Shown here: one piece after another, positions 26,569 to 38,433 of the stretch
Numbering within the stretch: the stretch's first letter is position 1
How the letters are laid out: the number at the start of each line of letters is the position of its first letter
NCBI RefSeq assembly: GCF_001625215.2
Contig: NC_030387.2
Coordinates: 39,331,606 to 39,395,605, forward strand
Direction: 5' to 3'
DNA: 64,000 nt
DNA from: Daucus carota subsp. sativus
Taxonomy: Eukaryota > Streptophyta > Magnoliopsida > Apiales > Apiaceae
Notes under the pieces: generated by a model
Databases searched by the model: none
What the model saw: only the letters and a program-made list of their open reading frames with translations
What the model was told of the DNA's origin: nothing
Program-made: the position numbers and the translations under genes

Positions 26569-28388
26569 TACTTCAATTTCGTCATTTTACATAACCTATC
26601 AAAACGAAAAAATGGATGAAAGAGCAAGAATTATTAATAAAAGACCAAAAATTGAATGAAAGAGCGAAAATCACTAAAAAACGGCTAGTTTTGACATAAT
26701 TTTAGTTGAACAAATTCATGTCAAAATTATGTAATACCTATAAAAATTAAGTCAGTTACTATCCTGACAAAAACCGTCGAAAACAATTCTGTCAAATTTA
26801 TTCTGTTGAAATAAATTAAAGAATCAACAAAGGATCCCAACAACACACTCACACACTCACTCTATGACCAAAATTCCGACAAGCATGAATCCAATGCACG
26901 ACACGCGATTCCATGTTTTACAAATTTGATGATCTCGAGAAGATTTTGACACAAATTTATCTCGATCGATCTGCTGCGTCAATCGGATTGATGGATGGAA
27001 ATTGCAGAAGCAGACGAGATGGGAGGACTAAATATGGACAATGCAACTGCAGCTAGGTAGAGTTGTAGACTCAGTCTTTTACATGTGTTTATACCTTTAT
27101 ACGTGTGTGTCAGTTGTCTTTGCATTTACACGCAGTTTACTCTATATTCATCTGCCTACTTCTATACCTAGCCCTTGAGAGGAGTAGGATGCATGAGTGA
27201 TTTTAAACTCTGCTTCAGCTCCGAAGTTTCTGAGTTCAATTTCAGAATGATTGATTTTAAAATGAAGGCCGAGATTGAGATGAACAATAATTATCAGAGG
27301 CTTTTTTGTGGAAAACCAAACCCTAGAACTCGAAGTTTCAGATTTTGATAAGTTTTTTCTTGTTTTCGGGTACTAACTGTCAGGCATAACTATTGATTTT
27401 AATTTTTATGCGAATATATAATTTGAATTCTAATTCAAAGTTATTAGGAACATAATTGTGAAATGACATGAAATTATATATGTATATATAGCGAAAGGGT
27501 AATAAAGAAATCGAAAATGTTCAACAAATAAATAGAACATATTTTAGATAATAATATAATCAAATTTTCAATGTTCTGCAAATAGAAAAGTATTCATAAC
27601 CTTAAGAGTTTCAATAAAAAATTGATCTCAATAAAATTTAATCAAAATATATATATATAGGATGTGAAACACGTTTCAGCAGTATTATTCATTTGCAGAA
27701 TAATACCAACGGTGCAAAATAATTAGGAATTGATATTATAAATTGATTGCACGGACACCATGAGCAGTGTATGTACAGTATATTCATCCCAGGCTTAAAC
27801 AAGCGATTTGGCTAGCAGGTTATAAAGTCTCACTTCCGTCTTGAACAATAAAAATTGTCGGTGAAAATCATATGATCATATATGCTTGTGTTTTGTTGGA
27901 CTTGCAGCGGCAGCTCTATACTCTCTCTCGTGAATGGTGGTTCCAAATTCATGACTTTAAAATGTTTCGAGCTTATCTTTTGCAATATCCCAAGATTTTT
28001 ATTCACCGTTCCCTAAGCATGTGAAGAGGTAGGTGATCCGTCCCAGAATCACATGGTGAGAACTGAGAAATTAGGCAAGGTTTATAGACCAAAAGGCAGT
28101 CTTCCAGCTTTGTAGCTGCAGCTAGCATTACCAAAAACTAATACATATTCAACAGAATAAACAGACCAGACCAGGCTTGGTGGTCTAGGCTAAGCTACAA
28201 GAGGAGTACTCCATTTGAGACTCCAAGACCTAGCTAGACACCACAACTAATTAATGATCACAAATAGAATGCTTAGTTATACATTTATAGATATCAGTAT
28301 TATAGCTTAGGTTTTATACATATATTAATATCCAACAGATCCAGAGAGACAAAAACCCTAATTATAAGGGTTATGATAAATAAGAGAG

Positions 28389-29021
28389 CTAAAGTACCGG
28401 CTCTCCTCCTGCACCTCCTCCTCCACCTCCACCTCCGCCTCCTTCAGGATTGATCACATCTGCAGCTGAGGTAGAGTTGTCGAATGTGATCGAATTCCAC
28501 GGAATATTCGGATATGAAAATGTTGCACAAGGTGTTTGATGGAAACTCGTGGTGATATTTCCATTGGATGCTCCGATATTGGTTGTTCCTTCGAGATTCA
28601 CAAAATTGTGCCTTGTTGTGCTGATGATCAAATCTATGGGCCTGACTCCTTGAGGTAGAGGAGGCAAAGCTTCGGTCCACGCGAAGCGAATCAGATCCGT
28701 GTTGGCAGCATCAAGCTCCTTCTGAAGCCTCTCCACCTGTCTTTGCAGATACGAGATGGCTCCAACACATCCGTATACCGGATCTCTCACGCGGGCCTCG
28801 GCTTCGTAGGCCAGGGAGTTCACCGCGTCTTCTCTCTGATGAGGAAGGAGCTCATTGAGGAGCTTTGTCACGTTGCTGGCTCCGAAGATCTTGTGCACAT
28901 TGGCGAACTTCTGAGGCTCTTCGGGTGGGAAATACGGCGCAAAGATGCAATTAGGCATGCATTTTCTCCTCAAGAACTTGCACGCGGCGCAAGGTGAATT
29001 GTACGCGTTTGATGAAGCCAT
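28389..29021 (-). CDS. LOB: LOB-domain (LBD) transcription factor, class Ia, LOB-like
   Basis: LBD proteins are plant-specific DNA-binding factors that set organ boundaries and lateral organ fate. The 210-residue protein has the complete LOB domain (about residues 9-110). The C block CAACKFLRRKCMPNC has CX2CX6CX3C spacing, followed by the GAS block starting FAPYFPPEEPQKFANVHKIF and the LX6LX3LX6L coiled coil in ISYLQRQVERLQKELDAANT. The domain is nearly that of Arabidopsis LOB and close to LBD25 and AS2. The C-terminus is not conserved and ends in a glycine run (ten G, A, two G) before EPVL. A long 5'UTR, perhaps with introns, is suggested by a good minus-strand acceptor (complement of about 29897) and CT-rich leader sequence toward 30200. 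Paralogue assignment within class Ia is uncertain. Confidence 0.93.
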   Translation of the reverse strand: MASSNAYNSPCAACKFLRRKCMPNCIFAPYFPPEEPQKFANVHKIFGASNVTKLLNELLPHQREDAVNSLAYEAEARVRDPVYGCVGAISYLQRQVERLQKELDAANTDLIRFAWTEALPPLPQGVRPIDLIISTTRHNFVNLEGTTNIGASNGNITTSFHQTPCATFSYPNIPWNSITFDNSTSAADVINPEGGGGGGGGGGAGGEPVL

Positions 29022-30210
29022 TCTTATCTACTCCAACACCAGGTAAGCATTGTCACTTTACCATAAATATAAGATTAAGTACAAAAATTTATATTTGGCT
29101 AACTCATTTCGTTTGTTTTTTGTTCTCTACTTGTTTCTTCGAGTTGTTTGAATACTATACCATTAAAGTCGAGACTCAAACCTAACTGATCCCCCTCGTG
29201 TGTGAGGCTCTGTCGCTTCATTTCTAGCATCAGTCTAAAATCAATTTTCCAGCCCTTGTTTTTGTTAAGAAAAGTATATATACTTAAATTAATGTCTTTA
29301 ATTTTGTTAAAGTCTTTAATTTAAATAAATAATATTTTTGTTATATATAATATATAATATATGGATAATGATTGTGATTGGCAGACTTTGCTGAGACTGG
29401 TAGATTTGGAAGATATTTGAGTAGAGATATATATAGCGTCTAAGAGTTATTATAAAGTAATGATACATCCTTCTGAAACCGCAGGCTCATGATGAATCTA
29501 TTGGATCTGACTGTAATCACCATTAAATATGTCTTTTCTTTGCCTCTGCATCCATATATCTGCCATTTTTTAAGTTCACAAATAGCAAAACTGTAAAACC
29601 CTAGATCACAACTGCCATAATTACATATCCTTAACTACCTTTTTTCTGAGGACTCTGAGAAATAGATGATGGAAATTTAGAGAGAGAGGGAAGGAAGGGG
29701 AAGTAAAGAAACTTTAGAATTACTTGTTTAGTGATCTCTATATATATACACATATATATTTGAGGTCTTTTTCAGGTGCAGAGTTGAGAAAAGAAGAAAA
29801 GTACCTTTCTTTTTTCTTTTGCCTAAATATATGGTAAAGAGCTGCAAGCTAGCTCTTTAATTGATGATCTGTGCTCCTCAATATATACAATGTCCCTGCA
29901 AGTCAAGAAAATAAGCAAATCAAAACCATCCAATTAGATGCCTAAGTAGCTACATATAGCAGTGTTAAGAAGCCTGGAAATTAGAGAGAAATTACAAACC
30001 CTAATTTGGGGGGAGAGAAAGAGAGAAAAGATGGAGGAGTAGTAGTAGTAGCTTGAAAAGGAGTAGACTAACAAAAGGTAAATAATGAGAATGAGGAGGA
30101 AGAGATAGCCTAAGGGGGGAGAGGCAAAGAGCATTTAGTGGAGGGAGAAAGAATGAAGGGAAAAGACAAATTAATGGAGGGAGAGGTACACTATTTAAAA
30201 GATGACAAAG
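29022..30210 (-). promoter_or_regulatory. Probable LOB-gene 5'UTR and promoter
   Basis: On the minus strand this reads as a TATA-like ttttaaata (about 30194-30202) followed by a pyrimidine-rich leader. Further on is an acceptor-like tattttcttgacttgcag ending near 29897 and a donor-like aaag|gtac near 29803. This suggests an intron-containing 5'UTR. Transcript data would be needed to fix it. Confidence 0.4.
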
Positions 30211-32270
30211 ACACTCCATCTAATTTTTATTATTTCTTATCTTTTTATTTGCCCTACGTGGGGATATCTATGTTTTTCCCCTCCCCGGCAAAAATACAAT
30301 ACCTTCAGATTCTAACTGCATTTTCCGGATATATTTATGTAGTATTTATAAAAAAAAACAGGAAATATGTATAGAGAATCCGTCCACCTAAAACCTTCAA
30401 CCAGTCCATCTAAAACTTTAAGGTGTTAAAGGAAGGTCCTTATCGATTTTATACTTATATTTCAATAATATGTATGCAGACCATTATAATAAAAGGCATG
30501 CAGAAATCAGTCTTAATTGATGAAAATACAGAATAAGGATTAATCAAAATTAATTGAATTGATCTAAGATTAATATGATGATTAATTAAATAATTAAAGA
30601 TTTAATCAATTTGATCCGTTACGAAACATAAATTAATCGATAATTAATCACCGAATTTTAGAACCAGAATTGCCTTTCAACAGCACCGGTGGCCATACAC
30701 TAGGAAATGTACATGTCCAGTACTAATCGGTCCTGGTTGTATAGATAGTTCATATCAGGAATGACAGAAATAAGTCTCACAGTAAACAGAATTAGTAATA
30801 GACTAGGAGGACTAATTTCTAGCTGGGATGTGTTCAAGGGAGACCCCTGAAAACGACTTATGCTTGTAAGCTGTTCCTTATCATAACATGTTATCATGAT
30901 ATGACAGGGATAAGTTAATCCCCGGAGACACACTACAAATAAAGCGGACAATATTGACATGAGTTAGAAATATACCTGCACCATTGTCCATTTTACACAA
31001 GTATGTATTTTTAATGTAAAAATTTACTCCTCTCTTATCCACCCATACATCTGGTTATTCAGAAAAAAGAGAAAAAATTGGAAGAAAATGGACGTATTTG
31101 ATAAGGTCAGGATTAATCACTATTTTAAAAACACAAAAACAATTTTCACTCTGGAAAACAATTTTATCCATCCTAGATAGCCTTGTTTGTCGTAGCTGTT
31201 CCAGAAAATATAAAATATGAATATATATCTTAGCTTTTCGAAAATAAGCAATATAAAACAGTACAGAACACCGCTTATTTTTCATCATAATCCAAATAGT
31301 CTTTCCTTTTTAACATGAATACGCGAAATAAGAATCCTTCTATTAGAAATGTATATGCTGTGTGTGTAGGTTATTATTGTAGAATATAGTTATTATAGCG
31401 ATAATATTATTTTTTTCGAATACAGGTCGTTTGATTTTTTGACACGCACTTCTAACTTTTTTAACCATATAATTAAAATTATTATTTTAAAATTTTTTTA
31501 ATAAAAATATATAATTAATATTATATTCTTAAAAAAGTTAAAGATGATAATTTTAGTTATGCAGTTAAAAACTGATGTTTGTTAAAAGGAAAAATAATCT
31601 ATATTCCAAAACCGAGCAAGGAAATGCACGAGCAATTATCTTTAATAGATCTCTTATGCATCTCATCTCTAAACAAAATCTGTAAATCTAAACAGGATCC
31701 ATTTTACAAAAGGGAGAGAAAAATAACAAAACAAAATGTGTGCTCCATAATCTTTACGTTGACCAGGATGCATATCATTGCTGAATATATATTAATGTAA
31801 AGGCAAAAGGAATGATTTACAAGGAGATTCTTATTCTTAATCCTTGGTTTAAAACTATGTATGAATTCGACTATTTAAATGCTAAAGATCGGTCTCAAAG
31901 ACGACGCTACCTTTTATAGTTTTATAGTTTTATTAATACTACCATGGAAGACTTTTGTCCTCCATGTATTTTGAGAGATTCTTATCAACGCTTAAATACA
32001 GTCACTTTTTAGACCAACTTCCTTCTATCATTAAAATTTACACCGAACCAATCTGATTATTTGAATCAAATTGGATATCATAAAATAACATTCTCTCTAT
32101 TTTAAAATAATAGTCATTTTGATTTTGATATATAATTTGAGACGCAAGAAAAACATACTTTTATATATTATTTTTCAAAAAAAAAATTTAGGTAAAATTT
32201 TAAAATTTATACTTTTATGCAGAAAAAATTAGAAATAATGTGTTAAAATATACACTTACACTTCGAACTA

Positions 32271-32499
32271 CTCCCTCCGTCCCAAAATAAGTGTCGCTTT
32301 GACTTTTGGCACGTAATTTAAGCTGTAAGAAAAACATACTTTTACACATTATTTTCCAAATTTTCTTTTTTTGAATAAAAATATAGATGTTAAACCTTTA
32401 GTCAGAAAAAGAAAATTTAAAAAATAATATGTAGAAGCATGATTTTTTGCATTTCAAATTACATGAAAAAAATTAACAATTATTTTGGGACATGGAGAG
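32271..32499. mobile_element. Stowaway MITE
   Basis: Left TIR ctccctccgtcccaaaataa, right end ttattttgggacatggagag, TA on each side (32269-32270 and 32500-32501). 229 bp. Confidence 0.85.
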
Positions 32500-33230
32500 T
32501 ATTATTTAGAGGGAAGATTTTAGGAACTTAAGATCTGTTTGGTACATAATGATTTTGATATGTCATTAATCTACAGTTAATCTGCATAATTGACAACACT
32601 GATCCATTTGATTAAAGCAGGTCAAACCTCAGCTTTAATTTTATGTCTTATGCAGTTTGCATTTCAAGGAGTGAGAACTGAGAAGGTACTGTATACATTA
32701 AAGGGAAGATGGTCCTCGAACCATTAATATTGTCAATAATTTTTTTGCCTTTTTTATAGTTGAATTGTCTGTAAACAAATACACATATGTTACATATATA
32801 ACTCCTCTATACATATGAAAAATTAAATATGTATTATATTTTCAAAAATAAAATGCTGCAAACATATTATCATACTGCCAAAATATAATCATAATAATCG
32901 ATTAATGCATATATCAAACAAATACTATGTAGGGCATAACCCTAATTCTAGCCATCTGGTTCATCACACAAAGTCATTAGATTTAGGATCAGTCCTTTAA
33001 GGTGCGTACAGGAGGTTGTGGCTAGTAAATACATTCCAACCCCAGTATTTAATTTGCGATATAAATGTATCCGAATTAAATTTTGTACGGCTTCTTCCTC
33101 TGCCCATGTGATTGCTCACACTTTTGCCTCCGGGGCTAGTGTGGGTCCCCCTAGAGGAAAATGATATCTATTCGATGTAATCTTGTACTCTAAATAATTT
33201 GCTTGCAGTAATTAAAGAAGGGATTTTTTA

Positions 33231-33428
33231 TGGTGTGTCCAAAGGCACACACGAGTTCCTAACTTCAATAAAAATAGTTCCACGAGTTCCTAACTTCAAT
33301 AAAAATAGTTTCTTTTGATTGGTGTAAATGATGATGACCTTTCTGCATTCACATCAACCCCACCAATCAAAATAGATCATTTTTATAGAATTTAGTGTTT
33401 ATTGTATGCCCTTGAGCACATATTAGAA
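33231..33428. mobile_element. Diverged small TIR element with internal duplication
   Basis: Ends tggtgtgtccaaaggcacac and attgtatgcccttgagcaca are imperfect inverted copies, related to the pair at 16355-16516. A 30 bp unit (acgagttcctaacttcaata plus ten bases) is tandemly duplicated at about 33252-33311. Confidence 0.4.
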
Positions 33429-33729
33429 TGACCGATTAAAGAAAATGATCATCACCAATCATTATACGTTGAAATTTTAGGGTTCTGTTGGGGCATTTAA
33501 CAATACCCTAGCGGCAGGCTAAATATTCAGCTATACCTACAACTTCTCTATTCATCTACGCATCAACCATAAGTTCAAATCCGCCATAGACGGTACGACT
33601 GTTGCAGAATATTTATTACATTTAGTAAGTGATAAAATAGAATGATTGTTATTATGTGGTTACAGGCTATCTATTCTTACCCCTCTTAGTTTTAGGGTTA
33701 AAGCATCTCCGATATATTCTTTTCAAATA

Positions 33730-33962
33730 CTCTCTTTGTTCCTCTATTTTTTAGGTTACTTTTCGGCACGTGTTTCCACACTCATTTAAATTATAATTCC
33801 ATAATATATTTTTTAAATTTTTTTTCTTTGAATAAAAATTTGATACTTAAACTTTTATTCAAAAAAATAAAATTCTAGAAAAAAGTTCTACAACTATACT
33901 TTATAGGAGTCTCAAAATACGTGCAAACAGTGAACGTAATCAACCACGGGGGACGGAGGGAG
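33730..33962. mobile_element. Stowaway MITE
   Basis: Left end ctctctttgttcctc and right end gggggacggagggag, flanked by TA (33728-33729, 33963-33964). 233 bp, non-coding. Confidence 0.8.
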
Positions 33963-34950
33963 TAGTAATCTTTCAATTCTAAATTTAGAAAGAATGTGAA
34001 AAATTAGAGCTCCAATGAGATTCTAATAATTCTTTAAAAATTGAAAAACTTTCTCTTTTTCCTCTCTTTTAAAGAACATCTATATGCTCTTAACTTATTT
34101 TCATTGAATATAATAATCACTCCCTTCTATTTTTTGTGAATATAAGCCATTTATCTATTCTGTGAATGTCACAATATTGGAGATAGCTCTTAATCCGCCA
34201 AACTAATTAGTGTTTACTTTTATGTGAATATAGGGCCATTTGTGTTTACTGCGTTTAATGTTAGAGTCTGATATTTATGTTAGTATCTGTTGCAACAATC
34301 ATCAGTTAGAAATATAAAATATGTATTTATGTCTTGCTTGAGAACTAAGTGTGATAAATATGTTACTAATTAGTCGTCTATCGTGGAAGTATATACATGT
34401 ATGATGTATGTGAGTTTGTGAGAGTGTGACTATAAGAGGAGTTAAGATGTGCACCTGTTGATAGCTGCTTCCTGTTTGAATATTTATAGGCCAGTAATGA
34501 GTTTCCGGGAAGTTCAAACTTTTAGGAGAAGCTTGCTAAAAGGTGGAAAGGCTGCCAATCTGCTACTCTTACACCTTCTGCGACTAATTTGTAGGTGGTG
34601 CATGTAATATGCATTGATGAATTGGGAGCCTTGAGTTTACAGTAGGAGAATAGCAAGGCAAGCAGCAGGGGTATAGACAGCTAGCAGCAAGAAGACCTAA
34701 TCATTAGAAATTAATGCAATTCCACAAGACTAGCTAGTAGGAGTAGTTCATGTTTTCTGCTTCTGTATTTGTTGCTTAAAGGCACTAGACCAGACACCAG
34801 TTTCTTGGTTTGACCAATTTAATAAGCTTTCAAGTTGCGTTTTAACAATAATATTTTCATGTTCAATCTCAAAGTTTTTTTTTTATCATCTTCACATTTG
34901 GTCGGTCTTTATTCACAAAGAGCACCGGCTCCCTGATGAGTACTACATTA

Positions 34951-35313
34951 GAGCAAGTCCAACAGCTGCCTCAAATGATGTCCTAAGTCATAATTTGAGG
35001 CATTTGATTGAAAACATTGCTCCAACAGTGTCCTAGTGATGCCTTAAATCACTAGGACAACTTACTTCAGCCCTATTTTTAGGGCTCACCTACTTGAGCC
35101 TCATTTCACTTTTAATAATAAAATATTATCATTCTCTCTCCCCCACTACTTTTCCCTCTACTTTTTCATTCAAAATATTAATATTTTAATAATAGGGCTT
35201 GTGGATAAGGCTTTTTGTTGGAGTGAATTTATAAAAGTGATGTCCTAAACTACTAGGACATTATATTTTATTATTTATATAGGGCATCCTCTAAGACACT
35301 CTTGGACTTGCTC
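34951..35313. mobile_element. Tourist-like (PIF/Harbinger) MITE
   Basis: TIRs gagcaagtccaa / ttggacttgctc, with target-site duplication TTA on both sides (34948-34950 and 35314-35316). 363 bp with internal self-complementary stretches (tgtcctaag, actaggac). Confidence 0.85.
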
Positions 35314-38300
35314 TTAGAAGCAATCTATGGAACTCAAACGTAACACCTCAGTTCACGTTGAGGAGGGTGAAGACAATTCAGTTTATAAGCATAAGTAATA
35401 CTACCAATTGTGTCAACAAATCATAATCTTTTGAGGCCTGCCAAGGACTTGTGAATTATCTAAATTATTATAAACGGGGCAGCGTAGTATGAGAGTTGAC
35501 CCGATTTTCAGAAAAGACTTAAGATTTTTGACCCAGGTTGTTTCATCAAATGACCTTCTCTCACTTTACTCGAGACCCTTCCCTCACTTTACTCGAGACC
35601 GAGACTGAAAAACGGACCGAACCAAACATTATATTTATATCTTCTATTATCATTTCATCCTTGAAAATATGAAAAGTGTTAGGTGCTCGAAAAATTATCC
35701 CATCTTGCATTCACTCCAATAATAATGATAGCTCTTAATATACATCAATCACCCCATCACAATTTTTTCACTTGTCTGCCACATGATTTGATAAAAGAAT
35801 CAGAAAATAATTTTGGGATACGTAGCATTATTTTTAAAATATTATAAAATTTACTTGTAAGTCCCGGCAAATTCACTAAAATAGTACATTTTTTAAATGT
35901 TTCAAGCCAATTTTTAATCAGTTTTTTTTACGGGTTTCACTATTAAAAACTTATTCATGCTAAATAAAAAATTTATTTACACCCACCAAAAAACCTAAAT
36001 TTATTAATTACTTAAAATCTATTTTAATTAAAAAACATATTATCTAACATGATTTTATCTTTCCAATACAATTAAATATTATAATATAAAATACAAATAT
36101 TATAAATCACCTGCACATGCCACATTTTATAAAATAATAAAGGGTATATATGAGATAATAAATTTTTCTTATTGTAAAAAATATTTTCTTTAAAATACGA
36201 GTATCATACAGAGATTCTTCTGTACACATATAATTTACTTTCTGGGGCCGAGAACAATATTGGTCAAGTAATACTTTTGATAAACAAGAACCCCCGCATG
36301 ATAGTGATACCACGGGGTTCACCAACACGATCTGTAAAAGAAAGAACCCAATCTCAGTTTTTAGCTCTTGTCCAACATATGAAAAAGAAAGTGAGTTCGC
36401 TTTCTTTCTTTTTCATGAATGAATGCAGAAATTTATAACTTTTCGTAAGTTTATCATAACATTCCTGTTGGAAAATAAAATTCAGAATTACGCCACAAAT
36501 TTTTATGCTAAGAGACTGAAACATTAATATTTCACTTGGTTATCTATATTAAAAAAATATTTTTTTAAAGATTTTTTTCTATCAATTCATTTTTTGGTGC
36601 CTTTTGTTTTACTTTAGAACTTTATTCATTCTTATTTCCAAAATCCTGTGTGCGATAAATAAGAAACTGTAGGGTCAGTATCTCTACCGAGAATATATCT
36701 TTAGAGATGGGAATTATAGAATATAATTGTATTTCAACTTTAAAAAACAAAAGCTTCATTATATACTCAAAGGGCCAAGTAAGCTGAACCTCTACACATG
36801 CTACCCCTACCTAAAACTCTATATCCCCCCTACATGCCCATAAGGCCCCACCTGACCCCACCTGTGATATTCTTCCTGTTTGAAAAAAAGAAAAAAGCTA
36901 CTTATACTGATTATAAATCAGTCCAGCATTTTGTACTATAACATGCCATGCCTCAAATTAGATTCTCCAAGATCAGAAAAGAAATAACTTGCATCTTCCA
37001 CAAGATTTCAATTATTAAGTATGAAGTTTAAAACAAGAAAGCACATTGTACTCTTTTGGCAGAGCATTATATTTGATCACAGTTGACAAGGTCTGGAACC
37101 AATAGAATCTGCGTTAGCACTTGATTATGTAAAATGCAATATCTGACTATTACTGATATATGGGTTGGAAACCTTAGCCGAGGAACTATATTGTATTTAC
37201 GGAAACCACCTCTCAAATTCTAGGAGGATTTGATAAAAAAAAAAAAAAAAAAAAAGAGACATGGCGCATCACAGAATATCTCAGTGTGACTAGTTATTAA
37301 AAGGTCACAAAATTAAGTAATCAACATATATGCCGGTCACAAGAATGAATAAACCATATAATATCAAGATTATATTCCTAAAACATGAATCAGCTTCTGG
37401 CCATTGTAGTCAGCTACGATTATTTTACAATCAGTGAACTGCCAAGTGATGAGAAAGGGAAAATATTCCTCCTGGACTTTTTAGTGGAAGAATATAGTTA
37501 TTCTGCATTACAAAAATAAAATCTGCATCCAATATGTACTGCTTCGCCTAAATCAAATCGATGATTTTGCAGCTTCATTATATAAGTTAAATGCACCTAA
37601 AAATAGGAGTATTACCTGGTGAATTCATTTGTATGTGGAACTAACATGACGACCGCTGAAATTCATGTTTAATTTCTGCAATGAAGAACATATGATGTGA
37701 GAATACTTAGATTAGTACAAATGGACTTTGGCCAAGTAATAGTTGTTGAACATAAAAAAGTACAGATACATAAAAAATCCAGATTTTTAAATCAATTTAC
37801 ACTACTAATGGTGTTTCTTCTTCATCATAATCTCCTTATAAAAAGTAAATTCTGTATCAACCAATTTAGTTGATGATCTTTGTACATTGCTAACCTCTGA
37901 GCAAAAAATAGTAAGTATTGCACGAAGCTTTGCGGAAAGAGGCGCATCTGTGCCTTCATCATTCTGAATGTTTGCATAATGAATTCTTTTGGCCAAGAAT
38001 CATATAACGAAGGGCCATTTGCTGATGGAAAAAAAAGTACCGATCAGACCCTTGTTAGTGATGTAACAATTTTGATATAAATAAGATTTGAGTACATGTA
38101 CATATATACAGTATTAGATTTTTTTGGTTGTATAATAAATAGCTTACACGAAGAGAGAACAGTTCACTGTAACAAATATCTCAAATTGAGATCAATACAT
38201 GGTAACAAATGCTATGACTGTTTATGAAAGTATGTTCTACAGGAGTAATGAGTGTAATAGCATTGGGTCAAAATTGCTAAATTAAGTATTAATAATGATC

Positions 38301-38433
38301 GGCTAACTTTATAAATTTGTATCAAGGCATACTAATGATTTTACCTGTTCTATGAGTTCCTTGTGAAGAACTCCTGTGATGACTGATAGCCTGATACCAT
38401 TCACCACTGAACATTGAAAACAATAATTGATTT

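Larger units (their letters stand above)
20837..28388. other. Intergenic region between oleosin and LOB-domain gene
   Basis: About 7.5 kb with no convincing gene in any frame. It contains a complete short Helitron (21410-22056), a short tandem duplication near 22532-22572, a Stowaway MITE (23901-24151), a hAT-like MITE (24808-25056) and another hAT-like inverted-repeat element (about 26275-26568). The segment just downstream of 28388 is the LOB gene 3'UTR on the minus strand. Confidence 0.6.
30211..38433. other. Intergenic region between LOB-domain and PPR genes
   Basis: About 8 kb with no convincing protein-coding gene. It holds two Stowaway MITEs (32271-32499, 33730-33962), a small TIR element (about 33231-33428) with an internal 30 bp tandem duplication, a Tourist MITE (34951-35313) and a poly-A tract (about 37230-37253). 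A possible foldback lies at about 31430-31580. Next to the first Stowaway is an older-looking relative (about 32087-32268). Short minus-strand frames near 37805-37996 and 38340-38420 were not recognised and may be PPR 3'UTR. Confidence 0.55.

Noticed and set aside
37805..37996. 63-codon minus-strand frame downstream of the PPR gene
   Set aside because: No recognised domain, no clear splice partners keeping frame with 38340-38420; possibly 3'UTR.
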